Below, piece after piece: positions 7,109 through 14,688 of a DNA stretch of 38,034 nucleotides. The notes under the pieces are model-generated. The model saw nothing but the letters and a program-made list of their open reading frames with translations, searched no databases and had not been told where the DNA came from. The DNA lies in NCBI GenBank assembly GCA_964575975.1, contig CAZNTU010000029.1, positions 1 to 38,034 of the forward strand, given 5' to 3'. Position numbers and translations under genes: made by a program. Position 1 is the first letter of the stretch, and every line of letters begins with the position of its first letter. This DNA is from G963674505 sp964575975. Lineage in GTDB: Bacteria > Desulfobacterota > Desulfobacteria > Desulfobacterales > SKZT01.

Positions 7109-8716
7109 ATGAAAAAAAGAATGAATATGGAAAACACGGATGCCGGGGACCGGACGAGGCTGCAGAGCGCCAAATTGCTCGAAAGCATCTTCCGGGCGGC
7201 CCCGGTGGGAATCGGCGTGGTTTGCGACCGCGTGATCATGCTGGCGAACGAACGTCTGTGCAAAATCGTCGGTTACTCTCACGGGGAGCTGTTGAACAAA
7301 AGCTCGAGGATGCTGTATCCCACCGACGAGGAGTTCGAACATGTGGGGATCGTGAAATACAGTCAGATCGCCGAAACCGGGACCGGAACGGTGGAGACGC
7401 GCTGGCGCCGCAAGGACGGCGCGCTGATAGACGTGCTTTTGAGTTCGTCGCCCGTTGTCGAAGGCGACCTGTCGGCCGGAGTCACATTTACCGCGCTTGA
7501 CATTACGGACCGAAAAAAGGCGGAGCAGGAGCTGTTGAACCTGAACGAAACCTTGGAACTACGCATATCCGACCGGACGGCCGTCGCCGAGCAGCGAGCG
7601 CTTCAGCTTCAACGGCTGGCCCTGGAGTTGTCCAATGCCGAGGACCGCGAGCACCAGAGGATCGCGATGATCCTGCACGACGATTTGCAGCAGCAGCTCG
7701 CCGCTATCCGTTTCGGACTCAAATCCCTTCTGCCCAAATGGCTTGTGGAGGGAGAAGTAGCGGAGCGGCTGGCGGGGCTGGAAACGATGATCGACGAGAG
7801 CATTTTGAAAACACGCAATCTGTCGTACGACCTGAGTCCGCCGACCTTGCGCCAAAGCGGCTTGTTGGCGGCGTTGGAGGTACTGGCCCGGCAAACGAAG
7901 GAAAAGCACGACCTGGACGTTCTCGTCGACGCCTCCCCCGATTCGGAACCGCGCTCTCCCGTTTTGGCGTCCGTGCTGTTTCGCTCCATTCGGGAGTTGC
8001 TTTTCAATTGCAAAAAATATTCGGGCGTCAAGACGGCGAGGATAGAAGCTTCGCGAATCGGCAATCAGATCGAGTTCATCGTCGCGGACGAAGGCCAAGG
8101 GTTCGATCCGACCGTGCTGGAGGGCAGGAACAGCCGGGACAGGGAGACGGGTCTGGGGTTGTTCGCGATTCAGGAAAGAATCAACAGTCTGTCCGGGCGG
8201 ATAATGGTAGTGTCCGCTCCGGGCGAAGGATGCCGGATTTCCGTACGGCTGCCGGATTCCCGGGAGGTCGAGCCCGAAAAGGAGCTTTCCTTTGGCGAAG
8301 GAGAGGTCCGCGAGAGAATATCGGCTGCGGATGGCGCGACGGAACGCGGCAAGATAAGGCTTCTTTTGGCGGACGACCACGCCATGCTTCGCGACGGCCT
8401 GGCCAATCTGTTCAAGGGCGAGGAGGACCTCGAAGTGGCGGGCCAGGCGAAAAACGGCCTGGAAGCCGTCGAGCTGGCGAACGAGTTGAATCCCGACGTG
8501 GTTCTCATGGACATCTCCATGCCCGTGATGAACGGAATCGAAGCCACGACCAAAATCAAACAGAACCATCCCGGCATCCGGGTAATCGGCCTTAGCATGC
8601 ACGACGACCCCGGGACGCGCGAAAGGATGATCTCGGCTGGCGCGTCCGACTACGTCTACAAGGCGGCTCCGGCGGAGGAACTGCTGGGGGCGATCAGGAC
8701 CGTGGCGGGGTCTTGA
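7109..8716 (+). CDS. Hybrid histidine kinase: PAS, HisKA_3, HATPase, C-terminal NarL-type receiver
   Basis: 535 residues from ATG 7109; ATG 7121 and ATG 7127 (with AAAGA upstream) are alternatives. There is no transmembrane segment, so the protein is cytoplasmic. PAS is about 20-135, then a coiled coil 136-175, then a NarX-type HisKA_3 dimerisation helix with H190 in ILHDDLQQQLAAI. The HATPase ends in GLGLFAIQERI, and the receiver (416-535) has D468 in VLMDISMP. The receiver is of the NarL/FixJ type but stops without the LuxR-type helix-turn-helix, so output must go through another protein or serve as a phosphate sink. It follows the VOC-TerB gene by 8 bp and is probably co-transcribed. Confidence 0.85.
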   Translation: MKKRMNMENTDAGDRTRLQSAKLLESIFRAAPVGIGVVCDRVIMLANERLCKIVGYSHGELLNKSSRMLYPTDEEFEHVGIVKYSQIAETGTGTVETRWRRKDGALIDVLLSSSPVVEGDLSAGVTFTALDITDRKKAEQELLNLNETLELRISDRTAVAEQRALQLQRLALELSNAEDREHQRIAMILHDDLQQQLAAIRFGLKSLLPKWLVEGEVAERLAGLETMIDESILKTRNLSYDLSPPTLRQSGLLAALEVLARQTKEKHDLDVLVDASPDSEPRSPVLASVLFRSIRELLFNCKKYSGVKTARIEASRIGNQIEFIVADEGQGFDPTVLEGRNSRDRETGLGLFAIQERINSLSGRIMVVSAPGEGCRISVRLPDSREVEPEKELSFGEGEVRERISAADGATERGKIRLLLADDHAMLRDGLANLFKGEEDLEVAGQAKNGLEAVELANELNPDVVLMDISMPVMNGIEATTKIKQNHPGIRVIGLSMHDDPGTRERMISAGASDYVYKAAPAEELLGAIRTVAGS

Positions 8717-8908
8717 GCGGCAGGGCTCGATTCCCGCTTCATGAAAACCGATTCCCGGCATTTCGGTAGCGCCGCCTTCCACGGCGGCGCGGCACGACTG
8801 GCCGGCATTAACTACTGGAAAGAAACAAACGCAGGAGAAAATTTTAGCGACAGAAAACCGCCACTTTCATCAACCAAATTAAGTTCATCGAATCCAATTC
8901 CCGCTTCA
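8717..8908. other. Short gap with GC hairpin and imperfect direct repeat
   Basis: A perfect hairpin lies at 8769-8790 (GCGCCGCC, loop TTCCAC, GGCGGCGC). It is not followed by a T-run on either strand, so it is not a convincing intrinsic terminator. A direct repeat of about 22 bp brackets the gap: GATTCCCGCTTCATGAAAAC at 8729 and AATTCCCGCTTCATTAAAAT at 8896. The right copy lies next to the broken ATPase gene. Confidence 0.5.
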
Positions 8909-9424
8909 TTAAAATCGCGAACCGTTCCTTGTCACTATGACGGTCTTGTCGGAGCACTGCAAGTCCTCGGCCAGGGATTTGTAGGAAACCGGGCTTCCCA
9001 CGTTCCTTTTCAACAACTGGATTAGCGTCTCGATGGACGTGATCTGCTGAACGTTTTCGAGGTCTATAAGGTCCTGCTTCAAGGTGATATCCAGATGCGA
9101 CTTTTTCCATCGCTTGTAGAAACGCTCGTCGCCCTCTAAAAAAGGTTCGGGAAAACCCCCGATTTCCAGTAGCTTGTTCAGGTTCTCCTCGCGGGTTCCG
9201 GCGCCGGAGAGATTTTCGATCTCCTTCAAGTCGAGGGGGTGCAATCTAAACTGGAAAAACCTGCCTGCAAGCGAATCCCCGACCTTCCGGCAGGCGTCCG
9301 GCTTCGCGCTGCCCGTGACGACTATCGCGGGGGGGATTCCTTCGGTATCGTACACCCCTTTCAGCCAAGACTTCAAGTTTTTCATCTTGTGAAGTTCGTC
9401 GAAAACGACAAGGCCCTTTCGGGC
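8909..9424 (-). pseudogene. Remnant of an AAA_14/DUF4143-type ATPase
   Basis: On the minus strand the frame reads a Walker B segment (GLVVFDELHK, about 9415-9386), then WLKGVYD, the sensor-like VVTGSA and LAGRFFQFRLHPLDLKE, then the linker region (GGFPEPFLEGDERFYKRW) and a winged-helix start (SLAEDLQCSDKTV). These are hallmarks of the AAA ATPases with a C-terminal DUF4143 domain. The P-loop half is missing upstream, where the plus-strand gene at 9504 begins. After DKTV the homology ends in nine unrelated residues and a stop. About 170 residues survive of a usual 380-420. It is a double-truncated relic, probably left by replacement or deletion next to the AlbA_2 gene. Confidence 0.75.
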
Positions 9425-9430
9425 GAACCT

Positions 9431-9459
9431 TTGACAAAAGCCGCCGCGCTTTGTTAATG
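9431..9459 (+). promoter_or_regulatory. Possible sigma-70-type promoter for the AlbA_2 gene
   Basis: A consensus -35 hexamer TTGACA (9431-9436) is followed after 17 bases by TTAATG (9454-9459), a poor -10. It lies 45 bp before the start at 9504, at the edge of the degraded ATPase gene on the other strand. The -35 is perfect but the -10 is weak, so this is only a candidate. Confidence 0.3.
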
Positions 9460-9503
9460 TGCATTCTTTAAAACCATAGTGGCACTAAAGAAACGAAAAG
9501 ACC

Positions 9504-10769
9504 ATGAACGAATCCGAACTGATGGAATTGATTCGCAACGGAGAAAACTCCGGTGTCGAATTCAAACGCGATCACGACCACCCCGACAAGATCGCCAGGG
9601 AGATCGCCGCGTTGTTGAACCTGCAAGGCGGCTTCGTCTTGCTCGGGGTCGAGGACGACGGCACGGCGACGGGTCTTTCGCGAGGCGTCGCCGAAGTGGA
9701 AACCTGGGTCATGAACGTGTGTCGAAACAATCTCCAGCCTGCCGTCATTCCCTTTTGGGAAACGATTCGCTTGGACAACGGGGCCGTAGTGGGAATCGTC
9801 GCGTTGCCCGCCGACAGCCCCGACAAGCCGTACAAGGCCCGTCGCGGCTCGGCCTGGGTAACGTACGTCAGGGTCGGATCGACTTCGAGAGAAGCAACTC
9901 GCGAAGAGGAGGCTCGCTTGTATCAATCCTCCCACCTGATGCGCTACGATATCAAAGCCGTCCCCGGCACCGGAATTTCGAGCCTGGACGAAGGCCGCGT
10001 GCGCCAATACCTTTCGGACATACTGGGCGAGGCGGATTTGCCGGAAAAAGCGCAAGATCTCGAAGAAGTCCTGCTCAACCTGGATATTCTGATTCCCGGA
10101 AGGGACCGCAACAACGCTTCCGTAGCCGGGCTGCTGCTGTTCGGCAAGAATCCGAAAAGGTATCTTCCGCAAGCCGGAATTACCGCGACGGCCTATCCCG
10201 GCACGGAAAAGGACTACGATACCATCGACGAAGAAAATATCAGGAAACCGATAGTTTCCCTGTTGAGCAAAAACAGAGGCGACCGCCCGGTCGAAACCGG
10301 AACCATCGACCAGGCCGTCGATTTCATCGCGAGAAACATGGGAGGCACCGCCGTTCTGGAAGGAGCGATAAGAAAACGGATACCTTCCTATCCCTTGGAA
10401 GCCGTCCGAGAAGCGGTCGCCAACGCCGTGGCGCATCGGGACTACACCATCACGGTGACGGACATCGAGATCTCCCTCTACGAAGACAGGCTGGAGGTCG
10501 TATCTCCCGGCCGTTTGCCCAACACGGTGACCGTGGAAAAAATGAAGCAGGGATACAGGGCGGCCAGGAACGAACTCGTCAAGGAAATCCTCCGCGACTA
10601 CGGATACGTCGAGCACCGTGGAATGGGCGTCAAAAGAAAGATTCTCCGGGGAATGCGGGAGCACAACGGCACCGAGCCGGACTTGATCGAGGAGGAGGAC
10701 CGGTTCGTCGTGCGGCTTTGGAAGTCTCGTCCCCCGGTTCCGCCTATTTCCCGACCGGCTATTTCCTGA
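9504..10769 (+). CDS. AlbA_2 (Schlafen-like) ATP-binding protein with C-terminal GHKL ATPase domain
   Basis: 421 residues matching the COG2865-type proteins often labelled transcriptional regulator or ATP-binding protein. The N-terminal AlbA_2 domain (about 5-135) shows GENSGVEFKRD, then IAREIAALLN, then GGFVLLGVEDDG. A middle helical region contains ASVAGLLLFG. The C-terminal GHKL-type domain has PLEAVREAVANAVAHRDY (N-box) and LEVVSPGRLPN (G1-like), then EHRGMGVKR. Such genes occur singly in accessory DNA, and roles in nucleic-acid binding or defence are suspected for some relatives. The start is weakly supported (AAAG upstream). It is convergent with the regulator gene and overlaps its 3' end by 11 bp. 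Confidence 0.8.
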   Translation: MNESELMELIRNGENSGVEFKRDHDHPDKIAREIAALLNLQGGFVLLGVEDDGTATGLSRGVAEVETWVMNVCRNNLQPAVIPFWETIRLDNGAVVGIVALPADSPDKPYKARRGSAWVTYVRVGSTSREATREEEARLYQSSHLMRYDIKAVPGTGISSLDEGRVRQYLSDILGEADLPEKAQDLEEVLLNLDILIPGRDRNNASVAGLLLFGKNPKRYLPQAGITATAYPGTEKDYDTIDEENIRKPIVSLLSKNRGDRPVETGTIDQAVDFIARNMGGTAVLEGAIRKRIPSYPLEAVREAVANAVAHRDYTITVTDIEISLYEDRLEVVSPGRLPNTVTVEKMKQGYRAARNELVKEILRDYGYVEHRGMGVKRKILRGMREHNGTEPDLIEEEDRFVVRLWKSRPPVPPISRPAIS

Positions 10770-12150
10770 ACGGGTCGGCCGCGATGTCGTATCTTTTCAT
10801 GATTTGCTGGAGGGCCTGTCTTTCCAACCCGCACAGCTTGGCGGCCTGGGTGACGTTTCCGTCGCATTCTCTCAGGTAGTGGCCGATGTATTCCGAATTG
10901 AACCGCCTCAGGTTTTCCTCTTTGGCGATTTTGTAGGGAAACTCGCACACCCCCTCGTCGGGTGCGGCCACGACCGGGACCTCCTTTTTGAATCCCACGT
11001 GCGCCGGCATGATCTCCGCGCCCCCGGAAAACAGAATCCCGCGCAGGATAATGTTCTCCAGTTCCCTGACGTTTCCCTCCCAGTGCCGTTTCAAAAAGAT
11101 TTCCATGAGTTCCGGGGATATTTTTTTGAGCGGCTTTTTCAGATCCTCGCAGTGCTTTTCCACAAGGTGGTTCGCGATCAAGGGAATGTCTTCCCGCCGT
11201 TCGCGAAGAGGAGGCAGCACGATGGGAAGAACGTTGATGCGGTAGTAGAAATCCTCCCGGAATTGCCCCAGCCTGATTTTTTCCTTCAAATCCTGGTTCG
11301 TCGACGAAATGATTCGCACGTCCACCTGGATCGACTTGGTGTCTCCCAGGGGTTTGAGTTCCTTTTCCTGGATCACCCGCAGCAGTTTCGCCTGGATGGC
11401 GGGGCTGACGTCTCCGATTTCGTCCAGGAATATGCTTCCTTTGTCGGCCTCCTGGAACAAGCCGATCTTGTTGCTCGTGGCATGGGTGAAGGCGCCCTTC
11501 TTGTATCCGAACAGCTCGCTTTCGAGGATATTTTCGGGAACCGTGGGGCAGTTGACGGCCACCCATGGCTTGTCGCCGCGGGGGCTTAACGCGTGGACCG
11601 CCCTTGCGGTCAGATCCTTGCCCGTACCCGATTCTCCCGTGATCAGGACCGTCAGGTCGTTGTTGGCGACCATCCGAATCGTTTCGTACACGCGTTGCAT
11701 GGAGGAGGATTTGCCCACCAGTTCCTGAAAAGCGGTTCTTCCCTTGCACGCCATTTGAAGCCTCTGGTTTTCCTTCAGCAGGCTGCTTCTCTCGAACGCC
11801 TTTTCCAGCCGCAACAGAAGGGCTTCGTGATCGAAAGGCTTGGTGATGAAGTCGTAGGCCCCCCTTTTCATGGCTTCCACGGCGGTGTCGATGCTTCCGA
11901 AAGCGGTCATCATCAGAACGGTCTGGTCGGGAGACTCCCGTTTGATCAACTCCAAAAGCTCCAGACCGTCCATGCCCGGCATCTTGATGTCCGCCAGCAC
12001 CAGGTCGAAGCTCTTCTCGTTGTAAAGCTTCAGGGCGTCCTGCCCCGACGGCGCGGTCGAAACCTCGCATTTCAGGTCGGGCTCCAGGCTTCTTTTGAGC
12101 AACTGGAGCATGTCTTTTTCGTCATCGACGATAAGTATGGTTCGGCCCAT
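10759..12150 (-). CDS. Sigma-54-dependent response regulator (NtrC family)
   Basis: 463 residues in REC-AAA-HTH order. Receiver: D9/D10, phospho-acceptor D54 (VLADIKMP) and K104. AAA+ domain: Walker A GESGTGKD (172-179), Walker B FLDEI (241-245), arginine-rich LRERREDIPL. The sigma-54 contact loop reads GAFTHA (219-224) instead of the classical GAFTGA. The Fis-type HTH is at the C-terminus (NVTQAAKLCGLERQALQQIMKRY). It lies 32 bp behind its kinase partner gene. The operon has its own sigma-54 promoter at 14211-14226 and is divergent from a redox operon with another sigma-54-type site, so autoregulation and control of that operon are likely but inferred. Confidence 0.92.
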   Translation of the reverse strand: MGRTILIVDDEKDMLQLLKRSLEPDLKCEVSTAPSGQDALKLYNEKSFDLVLADIKMPGMDGLELLELIKRESPDQTVLMMTAFGSIDTAVEAMKRGAYDFITKPFDHEALLLRLEKAFERSSLLKENQRLQMACKGRTAFQELVGKSSSMQRVYETIRMVANNDLTVLITGESGTGKDLTARAVHALSPRGDKPWVAVNCPTVPENILESELFGYKKGAFTHATSNKIGLFQEADKGSIFLDEIGDVSPAIQAKLLRVIQEKELKPLGDTKSIQVDVRIISSTNQDLKEKIRLGQFREDFYYRINVLPIVLPPLRERREDIPLIANHLVEKHCEDLKKPLKKISPELMEIFLKRHWEGNVRELENIILRGILFSGGAEIMPAHVGFKKEVPVVAAPDEGVCEFPYKIAKEENLRRFNSEYIGHYLRECDGNVTQAAKLCGLERQALQQIMKRYDIAADPFRK

Positions 12151-12182
12151 AGTTTTTTCGCACTTTCGTTTTTTTCAAAGCC

Positions 12183-13679
12183 TTATGTCTTTATCGGCAA
12201 AACGACGGTAAACGTCGTCCCCTTTCCCGGTTCGCTTTCCACCACGATGTCCCCGCCGTGGTTCATGACTATGCCGTAGCTCACGGACAGTCCCAGACCG
12301 GTACCCTCACCCGTGGGCTTGGTTGTGAAAAAAGGGTCGAATATGCGGGAAATGTTCTTCGCCTCGATTCCGTAACCGTCGTCCTCGAATTCGATTACCG
12401 CTTGTTTTTCTCCGGGACAATGCCTGGTCGCGATCGAAACGGTTCCTTTCTTGCCCACGGCGTGCTTTGCGTTCATAACCAGGTTCATGAAGACCTGCTT
12501 GATCTTTTTTTCGTCCAGTTTCATGGGGGGAAGATCTCCGTCGTAGTTTCGAACGATCCGCACGTCCTCCAGCTTGGAATGGTGCTCGATGAACGTAACC
12601 ACGTCTTCGAGGGCGTCGTTCAGCCGGATGATCTCCTCCGAGGGTTTGGACCCGCGAGCGAAGTTCAACAGGTCCTCCACGATCGACTTGCAGGTCTGTA
12701 CGTGTTTCTCGATGGTTTTCAGGTCCTGGTATCTTTCGCTCTCGGGATTCTCGTTTCTCAGCAGCAACTGGGTGTATCCCAAGATAATGCCCAATGGATT
12801 GTTGATCTCGTGGGCGATGCCCGCGGAAAGCTGTCCGATGGAAGCCAGTTTGTCGGCCTGCGTGATTTGCTGCTCCATCATTTTGCGCTCCTCGATGTCC
12901 TTGACCAGAAAATGGATCGTGTCTTCGCCCTCGCGCCCTCCGCTGTCCAAACCGGAACTGACCAGCGCTCGCCGTATCGACCCGTCCCGGCATTTCAGCT
13001 TCACCTCGTCGCTGGAGGCGAACCCCACCGACTCGATCTTTTCCCTGATTTTCCGCCATTCCTCCGGGTTTTCGAAAAAGCTCTGGATTTTTTCGCGCTC
13101 CCGAAAGGCCTCTCCGGACTCGAACCCCAACATTTTCAGACCCGCCGGGTTGATGTCCACGATGAAACCGTCGCGCCCGGTCACCAGGATCATGTCGCGG
13201 GAAACCTCGAAAATCCGGCGGTATTTGTGCATCGAAAGTTCGAGCGCGGCAGTCCTTTCCGCCACCAGCTTCTCCAAATTGCGGTTCAGAAATCTCAATT
13301 CTTCGTGCGTCAATTGCAAAGCCTGCTTGTCGGACACGATTTGCTCGTAAATCTTCCAGCTCCTCTCGAAATACAGAGTCACCGCCCCGACGACCATGAA
13401 CATGATCGTGTTGATCGAGCCGCTGAACGGCCGGATCGTCTCCCACACTCCCGCCCGGTCGGCCGCCAGCAGCACCTGTTTCAAAAGATGACCCGCCGAC
13501 CGGGATATGGCGAAACCCGCAAGCGCGAAACACACTATGAAAAGGTATGTCCATATGACGTTGTTCGGGTCCCGCCCCTTAAGCCTCATCACCTGCCGAA
13601 GGCACATGAACGAGAGCACGATCATCAAAAAAGAGCCGAAAACATCGATTAGCGTTATGGGCGCGCCATATACAATCAT
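12183..13679 (-). CDS. Membrane sensor histidine kinase with PAS domain
   Basis: 498 residues. The frame is open up to 13916, but ATG 13679 overlaps the stop of the upstream gene as ATGA, and a hydrophobic segment begins soon after, so I take it as the start. Three transmembrane segments (about 11-30, 42-60, 89-105) have short loops, so the sensor is within the membrane rather than a large periplasmic domain. Then come a coiled coil (118-150), PAS (150-265), HisKA with H290 (AGIAHEINNPLGIILGYTQ) and HATPase ending in GTGLGLSVSYGIVMNHGG. It is the probable partner of the sigma-54 regulator downstream and is coupled to a small membrane protein upstream. Confidence 0.9.
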   Translation of the reverse strand: MIVYGAPITLIDVFGSFLMIVLSFMCLRQVMRLKGRDPNNVIWTYLFIVCFALAGFAISRSAGHLLKQVLLAADRAGVWETIRPFSGSINTIMFMVVGAVTLYFERSWKIYEQIVSDKQALQLTHEELRFLNRNLEKLVAERTAALELSMHKYRRIFEVSRDMILVTGRDGFIVDINPAGLKMLGFESGEAFREREKIQSFFENPEEWRKIREKIESVGFASSDEVKLKCRDGSIRRALVSSGLDSGGREGEDTIHFLVKDIEERKMMEQQITQADKLASIGQLSAGIAHEINNPLGIILGYTQLLLRNENPESERYQDLKTIEKHVQTCKSIVEDLLNFARGSKPSEEIIRLNDALEDVVTFIEHHSKLEDVRIVRNYDGDLPPMKLDEKKIKQVFMNLVMNAKHAVGKKGTVSIATRHCPGEKQAVIEFEDDGYGIEAKNISRIFDPFFTTKPTGEGTGLGLSVSYGIVMNHGGDIVVESEPGKGTTFTVVLPIKT

Positions 13680-14140
13680 TGTACCGGCCTTTCCGATTCG
13701 TCGATTGTCTCCGCCAAAAGTCTCTTCAACCCGAGATAAAGAAACAGCATGGCCGGAACGCAAAGGACATGGTCCATTTTGCCCAAGTAATAGTATATTT
13801 CGGCCGGCCGGCCCAAAGGCGACGATATTCGAATATGAAACGAATCCACTTTTTCCACGACCACCAGCATGGACTGCTCGTCGAGAAAATGAAGGATGAT
13901 TACGTTGAAATTCCACAAAATGAAAAAGAGCGCCGCATGCTGAATGAACAACCAGCCCTCTTTTTCGACCAGTTTCCTCTGTCGAAGCCAGTAGACGAGA
14001 ATGACCATGCTAAGCAGAAAGAACAGATGGGCGAACTGGTGCGCGTAGATTCCCTCGGGAGCGCCGTGCGTCTGAGTGGCCACCGCAGTTTCCGGAACCA
14101 GAAAAAATATCGCCGTTGCGATCGTCAGCCCGAATTGCAT
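13676..14140 (-). CDS. Small membrane protein, likely sensory partner of the kinase
   Basis: 154 residues. ATG 14140 is chosen because GAGG lies 10 bases upstream; a TTG at 14182 would give a longer N-terminus without support. The N-terminal segment MQFGLTIATAIFFLVPETAVA looks like a signal peptide or first helix. Further hydrophobic segments (AHLFFLLSMVILVYWL, HAALFFILWNFNVIILHFL, LCVPAMLFLYLGL) give about four membrane spans with several histidines near the membrane faces. I do not recognise a named family. Its stop overlaps the kinase start by 4 bp, so a stoichiometric sensor complex is plausible; the histidines would allow metal or heme binding, but that is speculation. Confidence 0.72.
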   Translation of the reverse strand: MQFGLTIATAIFFLVPETAVATQTHGAPEGIYAHQFAHLFFLLSMVILVYWLRQRKLVEKEGWLFIQHAALFFILWNFNVIILHFLDEQSMLVVVEKVDSFHIRISSPLGRPAEIYYYLGKMDHVLCVPAMLFLYLGLKRLLAETIDESERPVQ

Positions 14141-14210
14141 TGTTTTCAAACCTCGCGACCCGGCCGTTCCAAAGCCGGACAAAATATTCGGAAATTATCG
14201 CCCTTGGATT

Positions 14211-14226
14211 AGCAAGCCGTGTGCCA
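14211..14226 (-). promoter_or_regulatory. Sigma-54 promoter of the membrane protein-kinase-regulator operon
   Basis: On the minus strand the sequence is TGGCACACGGCTTGCT: -24 element TGGCAC, five bases, -12 element TTGC, matching the RpoN consensus TGGCAC-N5-TTGC without mismatch. Transcription should start near 14200, about 60 bp before ATG 14140. The downstream operon encodes a sigma-54 activator, so positive autoregulation is the simple reading. Confidence 0.82.
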
Positions 14227-14289
14227 CAATTCGTTGTCCCGAATTCGCGGACCATGCGGCGCTCGTAAATTCGACGCGTTTCCATAATA

Positions 14290-14311
14290 CGATCCGTGCC
14301 GAAAAGGATCG
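14290..14311. promoter_or_regulatory. Inverted repeat, candidate enhancer site
   Basis: CGATCC-N10-GGATCG lies about 65-85 bp upstream of the leftward sigma-54 -24 element, a usual distance for an activator-binding site. A Fis-type HTH regulator encoded next door is a candidate ligand. Only one clear copy is seen, so the assignment is tentative. Confidence 0.4.
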
Positions 14312-14406
14312 GACAAACCGTTGCTTTTATACCCGCGAATTGCAAAACAAATAAGGCGTCCCAAGGGAGCCGGTACAAATTATTCGGAAAAACAAAGGGT
14401 TACAGC

Positions 14407-14444
14407 ATAGCAATAAAAGATTGTCGTTGCTATATTTTTATTGC
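14407..14444. promoter_or_regulatory. Overlapping, mutually exclusive dyads
   Basis: ATAGCAA (14407-14413) can pair with TTGCTAT (14427-14433), while the overlapping GCAATAAAA (14410-14418) can pair with TTTTATTGC (14436-14444). The two stems share bases, so only one can form. It could be an operator with two half-site registers or a DNA/RNA switch; no transcript is expected here unless another promoter exists. Confidence 0.45.
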
Positions 14445-14623
14445 GTCCAGCGCGAAAAAAACGTTTGCGGCCGTTTTGGCGAAATAACGAAACCAACCAA
14501 AGCGACCGATACAAGAAGCCGGAATTTTGAGCATTGTTTCTTTACGTCGGACTTTTGGCGGTAACGGACATTTGCGTTTTCAGCCCCTCGGAAAAAAATC
14601 GACCGGGCACTGCGGCCTTTCCA

Positions 14624-14639
14624 CGGCATGCTATTTGCT
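14624..14639 (+). promoter_or_regulatory. Sigma-54-type promoter of the molybdoenzyme operon
   Basis: CGGCATGCTATTTGCT has GG and GC at the required 10-base interval and an exact -12 TTGC; the -24 element is CGGCAT rather than TGGCAC. A start near 14650 would give a 5' leader of about 40 bases containing the strong ribosome-binding site ACGGAGGA before ATG 14689. The -24 deviations lower confidence, but the position and divergent sigma-54 activator operon support it. Confidence 0.6.
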
Positions 14640-14688
14640 TAAAATTACGGACATTTTGAAAGTCGCAACGCAGCAACGGAGGATAAAA

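Larger units (their letters stand above)
14141..14688. other. Divergent regulatory region between the two-component operon and the redox operon
   Basis: 548 bp without a convincing gene; the open frame that crosses it from 14527 lacks coding character before ATG 14689. It holds a leftward sigma-54 promoter (14211-14226), an inverted repeat at 14290-14311, overlapping dyads at 14407-14444 and a rightward sigma-54-type promoter (14624-14639). Base composition is more AT-rich than the flanking genes, as expected of a control region. Confidence 0.75.

Noticed and set aside
8769..8790. Perfect GC-rich hairpin after the hybrid kinase gene as an intrinsic terminator
   Set aside because: No T-run follows on either strand.
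14556..14580. TGGC and TTGC pair before the molybdoenzyme gene
   Set aside because: Twelve bases lie between the two elements, which is not compatible with sigma-54 spacing; the pair at 14624 fits.
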